The notes beneath the pieces were generated by a model. The model did no database searches. It saw only the letters and a list, made by a program, of their open reading frames with translations, and was not told the origin of the DNA. DNA of 64,000 nucleotides. Origin: Glossina fuscipes. Lineage: Eukaryota; Arthropoda; Insecta; Diptera; Glossinidae. Positions 15,001-27,000 of the stretch are shown one piece after another. Every line of letters starts with the position of its first letter. Position 1 is the first letter of the stretch. Location: contig NW_023998651.1 in NCBI RefSeq assembly GCF_014805625.2, positions 121,492-185,491 on the forward strand. The letters run 5' to 3'. The position numbers and the translations under genes were made by a program.

Positions 15001-18000
15001 AAACGGTTCTTTTTCAATGAAAACAAAATTGTGTCAATTTTTCACTATAGAATAAGTAATTTTTTGATTTTGGTTTTATTAATAACTTTTTTTTATTTAA
15101 CTTATTTTCTTCAATGAAATATTTATTAATTTCTCGCCACAAAATTCTACCCGACCTCTACCACTTACAATTGTCAATTGGTGATAATTATCGACGATCC
15201 ATTCAATTATTTTACAGCGCACTCTTTGGTGTGCAAGGTATGTCGTGCGCATGTATCTGACACCAATAAGGATTTCAAGCAGGACCACATTTTATTATAC
15301 CGGTCTGAGCTTGTCTGGATTTCCTCCGGACGTCTGTCCATGATTTCATGTGTTCAAACTATAAGTCTGGCCGGTCTTGGCGGCTCTAATGTTTTTACTT
15401 GGTTTCATATAAAGAATTTTTCAAAATAAGGCGTTACATGGGAAGTGGCCGCGAAAATAGTTCATTTTCAACATGTTTCATCGTTGAGTCAAATCACCAA
15501 TCTACCGAATTTCGTCAAAATAAGTTTTAAGAATTGCGGCCTGTAACTTGGATACAAGAACACATGGACTGACATCAAATGGGCAGGCAGTTGAACAGAC
15601 AAACAAGCTTAGCTAGATTCAGAATTATTCCGACTCAGAATTAAAACACATGGATCGACATCGGACGGGCATGCTGACGACCAAACGAACAAGCTCTGAG
15701 TCAGAATAAGTCTAATTTAAAATAATTCCGAATCGATCGGTATAATAAAGTGGATCTATTTTAAGTTCCTCTGGGCGTTACATTTGCCTGCATCACATAT
15801 GATTTAGGATATCAAATTTTATTTTTTCTGTCCACAAAAATTGTGATAGTATTTTGACATTCTCAATTGTTGTAAAAAATTTGGATGAGATGGGGTAATT
15901 TTTGCACGTCTTCCCATGTAGAGAATTTAGATCCCGCCAGCTTTGGGTTTTGTGAACAATTCACTTTTAGATGAAAACAAGGTATTTGATGCATTATCAT
16001 GAAATTGCTAAATAATTGTATTAGGTGATGCATTGTAGGATAATAAATGATCGACCCATAAACCACACTTTTCTGCAGTTGATTTTTGTGAAGTCTCTGA
16101 CAATTTTTCCGTTAGATCTCAAATGAACTATATTGGTGCTGCCGGCGACGATAATATCCTCAAATCGCCCCTGGAAGATCAATTTCGGAGACAATAAGGC
16201 CATAAAAGGTATCATGAAAAGTGACAAAAAATGATAAACCCATATAGATGATTCGTTACTAAACTGCGTGAAGTATTCTATACGACCATTTGAGGACAAC
16301 TAGCTTACCTCTAAATCGATTGCGACATGCGTAGCAGCCATACTATACGCTGTAGCCCGGCGAATTTCTATTGACCGTTCCGTAGGAATTTGTAAAAATA
16401 ACGATACTCCAGGGTAACCACCTACTGACAGCTTTGACACCTTTGACACACGGCTACCTTTGAACTCGGATCCAATTTCCTCCTTGTTCTCAAGTCTTTT
16501 TAGATTGCGTATAATCGTATTCTTTTAGACATCTGTTCATATATTCGAGTCTTTAAATTTGGTCATTTCTTTTATGTACATGGTTCCTCTGCGTGTCAAG
16601 TTCACTATTGCCAGCATCGCAGATAGGTATAAGTTCTACGGCGATGTTTTCTGAATTGATTATATTTCGGTCTAATAATTGCGCAAAAGCGAACATCTTC
16701 GAGATGAATCATCTCTGACCGTTGGGGTATATTTGTCGGTTGAAATTGGCAATCGGATTAGAGCACGCAACTCCAGTAACTGCAGGAAGTGATATATATT
16801 GTATAAATTGCTACTGCTTGTGGACAGCGTTTAGTTACTTGGTGACTCATTTCGTTCCCACATCGAATTTATCCCTTTCTGAAAGTTGTGGATCAGAAGA
16901 AAGAAAACTAAAAAAGGCCGTTTACGTTTTTCTTAAGCGAGCTTTTTTTTGTTTCAATAATGCACTAACGGGCAGTCTTAATATATAATCATTATACAAC
17001 AGTGGATGCTTATTGGCAGCTTTGTTCAGGTCTTCTATGCGTACCTTGTCAATCATCGGTCTCTATCAGGATCTCACGGAGCAACAACGCTTCTCGACTT
17101 TAAAATACGTGCTACCAAGCGCCCAACGAGTTTTACTTTAGAGTACACGTAATATTACGAAAGGATTCATATAGTTGGAGCGATTGTCCTGTGTGCTCAT
17201 CATTTTTTCACATTTCATGTTTCTTCTTTTTTACTTGTTTTTAATTTTAGTTTTATTTAATTTAACCTGACTTTGCTTTTATTTCTACTTTGACTTTGAT
17301 TCTTCTTGGCAATAAGCAGTAAGTTTCTGATGATTCAGAATAATCTAATATGTACTTGCAATCTTCGAAAGGTTGTTGTCTTATCAGACCATAATTCTTT
17401 CGTAGTGTGATCGCCGATCAATTTAACAACAGTTCGATTTTCAGTAATTCAAAAATATTTGCCCAACTCTTGGAATAGCTTACCATATTTGCTAAAATTC
17501 CTTTAACTGTTGTTTGGACTCCGTTTCACTGTAATATGTGCATGACCATTAATTCTTTCTATAATGACAATTTTTTTTTTTTTTCGTATTTATTAGTAAT
17601 GAGTAAACTTTTGACTAACTAATTCTGCTGGGATATCACAGATCCTCTCACCAATGCTTAGATCAATTGATAATGTATATTTTTGAAATATTCCGCCTGT
17701 TCTCACGTCTTGTGGCCAAATATATAAATGCTTTTCGAAAATAGTCATCAGTGAACGCTGCGAACTATACTTATACAAGAGAGTGCAAAAAGTTTTAGAT
17801 CAAGAAATAAGCGGCTTAAACGGGAACCTGTTAACGTAACAGCTATAGTCAGAAAGAGCTAATAACAAAAGGCACCAACTTTGTTTGTAAAACTGAAGTC
17901 AATATGCATCGCGGAGACTTTTAATGTTTAATATGCCCCGTATATACGAAAATAAAAACGCAAAGATGATGTAGAAATTTTAATTTATAGAAAAACTATT

Positions 18001-21000
18001 CCGCAAAACAACAACCGAAAATTGGCTGATATGTGTAAAAAAGGCACAATGTGAACACGGAGTTCTTTGTTTGGGCCTTGGTAAAGGCTCAACAATAAGT
18101 TTTTATATATATTTAATTAAAGCCTTTTAAATTTTGCGTGTTATACGCCAGCCAAGTTTTTATTTTTAATTTTTATTAAAATATGCGTATTACTCGTCCG
18201 CCACGTAGGATAGAACAGAAGTGTCATATGAAAGAATTGATAAGTGCGAAAGTAAAAAAAGTGCAAAAGAGAATAGATTCATAATTTGGTTATAAACGCT
18301 CATATTTATTGATGACATGATTTAACAAAAGAAAAGATTGCGAAGTAAGCTGTTAAATTGTGAGAACGCAAAACGTCAAGAATGCTTCGGTCATGAGGAC
18401 CACATATACCCAATTTGCAAAGTGTGCAACTGTGTTTTATTTATTTGTGGGAATAAGGAGTATAAGTGACAACCATGCAGTAACTTATTTCATCGCTGCT
18501 GGTAAGAAAAAACGGAATGTTTCCTAACGATTGCCCTAAAATCTGCAGAAATCAGGGCACGACCATTAAAAAGAGATAGGCGGGAAGATACAATTTCATT
18601 CGCAGTGGTGTTGTCAAGAATGCCCACGTGACGGGGCACCCAGAAAATATGAAAACAAAATTCATCAAATTTGAGGCTATAAAGTGAATATCTCTACAAC
18701 ATAAGGGTGGGATTTACCTGAGTGAAATAATTGCAAAGCTGATAAAACAGATTTACTGTCTGACACTATAACGAATTTCTTTTGAATGATGAATGGATGA
18801 CTCGCAGGATCACAAGACATTCAGCCGATAATATAGTGCTAAATGGGTGGTTTGAGAAGTAAGCTTCTGTATTAATATTTGGAAACCAAAAGCCATTTTC
18901 TACAATATCGGTCTTAGATCTATCAGTAAAGATGAGTGCAAAATGTTTCCAATTGGTATTGACTAACTTTGCGTAGAAAACCAAAAGGAATTTTGAATGA
19001 GCTATCTATATGAGTTCTTAGAATGTTGAAATTATTAATTTTGTCAGCAAAAATTTTAAAGAAGGAAGGAAAAGAAAGGAAAGCGTGATATAAAACCCGA
19101 GATGAAAGGTAAGGCCGGATGATTCTCAAAAGATAAAATTTTATTAGATGAAAAATTGCCGAATAAACGAAATATTTCGTAACATTTATCATCTGTATGT
19201 GTAGATTTAATGCTACCAACAGCCAGGCAAAGGCATTTCCATTGGATTCTGCATAATCTTAGAAAGTCCTCATTTGATATGTCCAATAAGAGCAAACAAG
19301 AAATACAGTTTAACCATTCAAAACGGGCCGTAGCCCCAAAAAATACCACAAATCGATTTCAGCACGTTAATGAGTTGAAAATATTTTTTGACAAAAAGGG
19401 ATAGAAGAATCATATATAAGAAAAAGGGTAATCGTAGGGTCTCTACTCTTCTTTTAGAAAAGTCCACGCATATGGTCTTATTAACTGAAAGGTTGAGTTG
19501 GATAGACTCGGGGCGAGAAGAAATAGTGTCGAAAGCAGATTGTAAAGTACGCCTTCACAAATCTGGATCAGATATTTTGAAATGTTTTTATGCAGGAAAC
19601 TGAAAATTTTGTTAATATATAAATTAAAAAGAAAAAGACTCAGATACCCTGGGGAAACGTATGAAAGATCTCCTTTGTACAACAACATCGTTGTAAATTA
19701 AAATGTTTTTATAAAGAAAGAGGATATTCAAAGACAGAAGAGTACAATTTAAGGCGTTAATATTGACACGATCAAACGGTTACCTCCAGAAAGCAGGCAA
19801 TGTTAATATGGTTTTTAACAACCGCTGAGTTGATTTCTGACCACAAAGTGAGACACCAGTGGCTTTATGGAGTTTAGAGAGAGATATATCACTTAAGAAA
19901 AAATTATCATGTTATTTACCAAGTGATGTAGTGAAGATTATAGGATCAGAACATCTAGCGCGCTTGTCACAAAAATCGTTAAAGAGCTGTGTGGGTGTGA
20001 AACAATGAGATTTAGTGATACCTCTAAAAATTCGCACAGTGCGCCAAAGAGCTGAAACCGGCATGTCACTATATACATTTTCACAAAACTGTTTCCAGTT
20101 TGAGGGTAGACGTGTACTGCTTTCTAAAATCGGCCAAAAATTTGGAATTTATTCTCAAAAGAGATTTTTTGCATTTATTTACAGCGAGCCTAAATTTAGC
20201 AGCCACTGGAGTGAATACTGTGTTGCACCAAGAATTAGGAGAAGATGTTTTAAAAGCTTTTCGGCCCAGAGCAATAGTGAAAGTCGTTGAGAATCTATCA
20301 AAGAAACAACCCGGAGTGTCATTGGTTTGGATGGTATTTGAAATGTTATGGATAGTATTGTTGAGTAAAGAGGATTTCATATACTTTGCGACACGGAATG
20401 TGAGTGGGTACGAGCAATAGGATGCAAATGAAGACCAATTTCAATTAAACTGTGAGAACTACCTAAGGTGTCGTTAAGGGCCCTTCAGAGAACTAAGATT
20501 AGGTGTACAGATCAAAAGATCTATGCAGGAAATGACGGAACCAAAGGAATAGGATCGAGGAAGGGGATATGATGCTTTCAGAATTTATCGTCTTTTTAAT
20601 TGGGACCGCGACAGCACTCGCAGTTTTGGGGCGCTTGATTGTCGATTGTGACAACTAAGGGAAGCTCTCTAGAGAAATTGAAAAATTATTGTTTGGATGA
20701 GCGTAAGGATTTCGAGAGAAAGACGATAAGCTGCATCTTTTTTGGAATTTGCATTTTTTTATAGGAAGGACAGCTTTTCAAATTGCATGAATGCTTACCC
20801 TTACAGTTGATATATTTTGCAGCTTGAGGACAATTCGAGGTGCATTCATGGCTTACACTACAGGAAGGACAAAAAACTTTTGATGCGAGCTAACTCTATC
20901 TGTGTGACCGAAACACCAACATTTAAGCCAGTGTAGAATCGGTTCTACATAGGTTTTGATTCGGTAATTAATGCCTTTTAAACAAATATGGGAGGGTAAC

Positions 21001-24000
21001 ATTTCCCGAAAAACTAATTCGAACTGCCTCCAAAGGTACACCAGAATTGTGTTGATCAAATATGCGGAAAGTGTCGATCAAATATATGGAAAAGCATGAC
21101 TTCCCCCACTTTGCAGGTGTCAGGAAAGGGTCCGAATTTCGGTACATTCTTAGAGTAGGGCGTGGAGCAAATTTCGAGTTCGGTGAAATCCGAGGCGATG
21201 GAAACAGCCCCACCAGTTACACAGAATTCGGATGGAATATAAACGATATAAGATTTTTAAGCGAAACGTTGGTAGCAATGGAATTTGCCATAGCTGCATC
21301 AGAGGTGATCAATTTTATATTTTTTTTAGAAACTATAAACATGTCTAAGTTGATGAACAAGGAATACTTAGTTCTGGTGTGCGCATAAGCTCTGGGGATT
21401 TGAATGTCCCCACTTTCGAGAGAAATAGAGCGGTCATTTAGCTAAACCGTATTTCACAGATTGAGTTTTGAAGTCCCAGAGATAATAAACAGCCAAATTA
21501 GGAAAACTTAGAGTGGAGTCGGAGTGTGTAATGACGTTCCTTTTCTTAACTTTTTACTTTATTGTTTTTTTTTATAATTAGCAATATTCCAAAGAATTAT
21601 ATAACGATTTTTTATTGAATTAAATCTTCTTGAAATTTAATTTTTTTTAGTTATTACTTTTTTTCACGGAGAAGAACTTCTATCACACGTGTTGACAATG
21701 CAAATTTTCGTAATTTTCGTTTCATCGTTTATAATATATCAATTCATATTAAAGAATTATCAATTTTATATTCGTCAAATATGCCTCAACCAGTCTTAGT
21801 GGAAAGTTTTTATAGGATTATGAAGACATTTCCCATGATTAAAAAAGTTATATTATGCAAATAATTTATGTATTTAATCTGCTCAAGCTCATTTGTCATT
21901 CTTAAACCTTCACTAAGACTTTTCAAATTAAATGTCACGTTTCCAGTGCTTGTCGAAGCCTCTTCTTCAATGGGCTGTGAGTTTAACATTTCCTCCAAGT
22001 TGGTTTCAGTCAAATCTTCATCTTGCGATTCAATCAATTCCTGAATATCACTTGATTCTATGTGTCCGAAACCATCTTGTCCTATTCCATTCGCGATTTC
22101 GGCTAAGTTTGCAGTCAAAGTTTGAATTCGCACAGATTCTTCGTCATTTTCCGCAATCAAAGCAGACCACAGTTTCTTCCAGCATGATTTCAATTTGTGT
22201 GGCTCCAGTTCTTCCAATGATTCTTTTAGGCTTACGATGCATTTTGCTATGTCAAATTTCTTCCAGCATTCCATAATATTCATATCAGGATTACATTATT
22301 ATCCAATATGATTTCGAAGGTTCGTGTAATGTACTAGATCTTAAAGGCCTGGATTATTCCTTGGTCCATAGGTTGAAGCAAAGCCGTCTTGTTGGGAGGT
22401 AAAATTGTCGCTTTTATATTTGGATGCATAGTTTCAAGTTCGCGAGGATGACCTGGTGCATTGTCCAAAACAAGAAGTCCTTTAAAGTCTAAATTCAGTT
22501 TTTTTAAATAAATTTCAACTTCAGAAACAAAACAATTCCAGAACCAGTCACAAAAAATCCGCGAATAAAAAAATTTATAGCCGCGAAAATGGGAATTGAG
22601 TCGCACTATTTTCATTCGCAAATAATGAAACCGCGAATAAAGGAAGCGCGAATAAGGAGCTTTTACTGTAATCTTATTGAAGGGTTAAATGTTTTGAGAT
22701 TAAGAAAGGAGGTTGCTGAGATATTTCATCACGATGCGGTATCTTCAAATAATAGAAGAATTTAAGACAGCATAAGGTGAAAGCATAGTGGATATTTTAA
22801 AATTATGTAAGGGGACAATTATTGCTCCGCCAAATAAATTATATCAGAATGTCCGGGAAATTGCCATCGTCGATAGGATATAACGTGTATCCGTCAGTTT
22901 ACGAAATAATGGCAATGATAGATTTTGCGATTGGACTATTGGCTGGCAAAAAGATATAGCAGACAACATAAATGAGACGACCAAAAAAGAACTTGCGAAC
23001 TTATACCCCTTGGACATAATTAACAAAGTATGTGGTCAGGACATCGATGCCAATATTAATATACAAAAAAATTATGTTAATATTGACAGCGAAGGCAAAG
23101 AAATTTGAAGTATCTATAACAAAGTAAGCAGAACAATAAATCCAACGAGGTTTTGTAGCATATATTGTACAACGAAGTTATGGTGCGCAGGCCTGAAATA
23201 TGTGCTATGGAAACAACCGTGGCCAGTAGAAATGCAACACGCCTTGCACAATACCTTATGATTGTTATACAAATTTAAATAAAGTATACTAAATATATGT
23301 ACAAACATTTCTATTTGACAAGTGTTAGTGTAAATACAAGATTACTTGGAAGGTTGCGATCATAAGAAGTTTGACACCAAATACATATAAGTTTTTTATT
23401 TTCGACGTACACATCCATTTGCTTTTATATGTTCCATGTGAATTTCATGTTTGCAGATATTACAGTTATGTGTCTTCTTCACAAGATTGTGCTTGTGCGA
23501 ATACTTCGTCCGACTTAATTATATATCAAAGAATTTCTGTCTTTAACAAATTAAAATTAATGTTGCTCAAAGCATCATTATAATAACTTTTCACAATATA
23601 AATTGGTACGTGATTTCGCGATTTCTTTCCACATTTTGACTTATATGCGTATAGTTAACATGTGCTTAATGTAAACCCAAAAGAAAAAGCCACATCAGAT
23701 GAAAATTTAAAGCCTTTATAAAACAAGTAAGTGAATGAATTAGAGTCAGCGCGCAATACTGTGTCTTCTTTGTTAGTATAGCTCTATCTGGCGGCATTGT
23801 TCCCGACCAACAAAGTTAGGATATTAGGAACCAATTCATACTAAAAGGTTGTTCAGAATTTACAGGTGATATTTCTGGGTAAAGCCCTCAAATCGCTCAT
23901 TTAAATATGATATTTTATTATAAAACACCAAAAAAATTAATTGGGTAAATTTAAAAAGTTTAACTTTTTAAGTCAACCGTGAGCATGAACTTAGAGAATT

Positions 24001-27000
24001 GGGAATCAACCACAATTAACTTTCCGGCTTATATTTTCCTTATATTAGAAGTCATTCAATAAACGTGCTGATATGTGTCAAAGATAATAACTGTAGGACC
24101 TAGTTATGTCAATTTTTTATCGCCTTTTCGAGCTAAACAATAAATAATATTTCAAACAAATATTTAATGGTTTCGAATTTTTTTTTCGTTTCAGGTATTA
24201 GCATTGAATGAATTTAAACACTCTTACTATTCTCTACCCTTTCTATGTGAATCCACGCTTAATATAATTGCCAATTTTTATTTAATTTGCTTTATTTAGT
24301 TTTATTCAAATTTATTTAAATAACAAATTTATTTAAATAAAAAAATAGTAGCTTAGTAGGAATTGTTTCAATGCCACAGTTTTGCGAAAGCCTTCGATAT
24401 TTTATCCGTTCACTCCGTTCACCAATTATAATCTTCAGAAATGTTATAATTGAAGTCACCACAAACTAAGATTTTCTTGTAATTAGAAATTAACATACAT
24501 AGTTGAAATGAGTGCAATCTGAGTACTGCGAAAAGCAAAAAAGTTAGCTTGTTTCTTTGCTGATTGCCTGAACCTGTTTACTAATGTAGATGTCTTCTGA
24601 AGTGGAAATGTCGCTGTATAAAAAAATGTTCAGAAAACTAATGATTTTTGGCTTAATAGATGTTGAGAATCTTCGAGAATAATTGAAGTTTCCTCAATTT
24701 TGGGATTGCAAAATCTAGTATAAATCAATAGAAAACTTATTATAATAACCCAACGTTTTTATTATATATTTCAAATCTATTCTATTTTTCTTAAAATACG
24801 ATTCTTGAAATCGGCAAACAGCACAACTTCACCCACGCATATTACGTTCCTTAGACATTATAAAAATGGCCCCAACCGGATATTGTTATAAACATATTAT
24901 GTAAATACTAATTGAGAATATATATAAGTTAGAAAATGTGAATCGAATTATGTATGACCTTACATATAATCTTTTATGCAAATGTACTGTTCGTCCCAAG
25001 TCGAATACATCTTTTTCAGTTATTCCTTCTACTTTTTTTTTTGTTTGAGTATAGATAAATCATAATTAGAAGGATTATATTAAATTTCAGATCCGTATGT
25101 GAAAGTCTGGTTACAGTTTGGAGAAAAGCGCATTGAAAAGCGTAAAACACCTATTTTTAATTGCACGCTAAATCCAGTCTTCAATGAGTCATTCAGCTTT
25201 AATGTACCCTGGGAAAAAATAAGAGAATGTTCTTTGGATGTTATGGTCATGGATTTTGATAATATTGGACGAAATGAGTTAATTGGACGAATTTTGTTAG
25301 CTGGTAAGTGTTCTACCAATACTAATTTTCACTTATTATGGTGATAAAACAGAACGACCTACAAAATTATATAACAAATGTTAATCGCCTGCGCTTTTAA
25401 GACTTATTTTGTTTGCATCTAATTTTTAATTGAATTCCAATTGTTGCCGGACTAACAGAAAACGATGATCAAAAAAGAAAATAGTAAATAATTATATTAA
25501 CAAATCCAGTTTGATCACGAATTAAAATATAACATATTCGTGTAGGTATGCCGGTCGCCCACATATTCAACATACAAAATACCGGCTATTAAGTGCTTTA
25601 TGGGCCATTATTATTAGAGACAGATTTGAAGCTACGTCACATAGTAAACACACAAGTCATATTACATAGTCAATTTGCAAAATGTTCCTCATAAATAAAT
25701 TTTCAGTTATTATGTAGAACCGTGCAATTGGATGTTAAAGTACATTGTGTAGTTAATTAAAATTTTCAAAACCATATTTTTTATGTAATTATTAAGAAAT
25801 TGATAAGTGTGAAACATTTAGTATTGAAGCAAATGTGACGTTTAAATATTTTTATTTTACACAAACATTAAAACTCACACATTAAAATGTTTTAAAATTT
25901 AAAATGTGTTAATTTCTTCTCAAAAATATGGTATCTAATTCATACAATTTGCTGCATCCATCAATCAATGAATTAAAACCCCTTTTAATGCCTAAATTTA
26001 TTAATGAATTTAAGAAATTTGATTTCTCCATAGAAAAAAGCTTTATTCTGATACGAAGCATAATAATTTTATGAGACTTATGAGTCCCATAAATGATGTC
26101 GTATGCGACATAACAACATAGCTATTTACACGATATTTTTTTTAAAAGTAAAACTTGGTTTTAATGGCAATTATACGTTTTATAACAATAACGACCAAAC
26201 AATATACCCTATTGACTGGGTTGTGGATAGGGAGCGGTTTTACTTTTTTTTCTCTAGTGCCCGTATTAGTTCACTATTAATTTTTATTTTCTCTTTTAAC
26301 TATATATTATTAGCATTAAACTGTAAATTTCAATTTCTTGCGGATTTCCATTAATTTGGATTTTTGGTTTGTAATGTTCAGACGGACAACTCTGGTATTA
26401 GTAAAATAATACGTAGTATACTTGCAGTTTAAATTTGAATTTTCAGATTTGGACAGGAATTGCCAAATTCCAAATTATGCAGTTAATATCGAGCAGCAGA
26501 GGAAGGCCTTCAAAATTTTTATAATCTCGAAATGTTAAAAGGAATAAGATTAATAAGTTTTAAACTAATCTGATTAAAAAAAGATAAAATATAACCACCG
26601 TTGATCGTTAATAGCTTTTAGTAGTCTATATGCGGAGGTGGCAATCTATCTTAGCACGCGTTGCATTTTGCTATTTATCATTTTTGGTATCCAGAAAATT
26701 TGTGTTTTTTTTCGGAGAAATATGTGAGAGTCATCCGTGTGAGTAGCCGAGTAGACAAAGGATCGCGACTAAAAAATCAATGGGCGTGGGTTCAAATCTC
26801 AAATGCGATAGAGTTTACAGTACAAGCGAGCATACGATCTAAGTTACGCGGAAACTTTTACATCCATACTTTGTAGGTTTATTTGTAAAACATATATACA
26901 ATAAATAAATAAATATTTGCGAGTCAAATTGTCAGTGATATCTTTTTCTGGGTTCTCTAAAAACACTTCCTAAAGTAGTTCTTCCTTTACTTAGGATAAA

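Larger units (their letters stand above)
18440..21540 (-). mobile_element. I-type non-LTR retrotransposon (LINE), decayed: gag zinc knuckles, RT, RNase H
   Basis: On the - strand the parts come in the normal order. ORF1 (about 21390-20700) includes [13 protein letters not shown] and then three Cys/His knuckles: [26 protein letters not shown] and [17 protein letters not shown]2 follows with an RT start (about 20380-20080), the RT block [13 protein letters not shown] (19690-19440), [17 protein letters not shown], the later segment [17 protein letters not shown] (19350-19056), and an RNase H domain with [22 protein letters not shown] and [11 protein letters not shown] (18945-18590). RNase H after RT marks the I superfamily (I, R1, LOA) rather than Jockey. 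The AP endonuclease seems deleted, the FADD box is not recognisable, and many frameshifts and stops occur. It is dead and lies antisense to Syt7. Confidence 0.88.
13267..25090 (+). other. Syt7: Syt7 intron of 11824 bp
   Basis: Donor gtgaag, acceptor ttaaatttcag, phase 1. It contains an unidentified exon-like frame, an I-type LINE, a deleted Tigger element, an unidentified relic frame and a LINE endonuclease fragment, listed separately. Confidence 0.9.

Noticed and set aside
14762..15055. 97-codon Phe-rich + strand frame
   Set aside because: Composition is explained by T-rich DNA; no domain and no second coding signal.
20015..20420. + strand frames of 91 and 106 codons
   Set aside because: They are shadows of the - strand LINE ORF2, whose motifs continue on both sides.
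21600..21810. Second terminal repeat of the deleted Tigger element
   Set aside because: I looked for an inverted copy of the cagtaaaagctcc end in this stretch and found none convincing; the end may be deleted or too diverged.
26726..26805. Functional tRNA gene
   Set aside because: A and B boxes are present but the acceptor stem does not pair, and the body and tail are those of a SINE.
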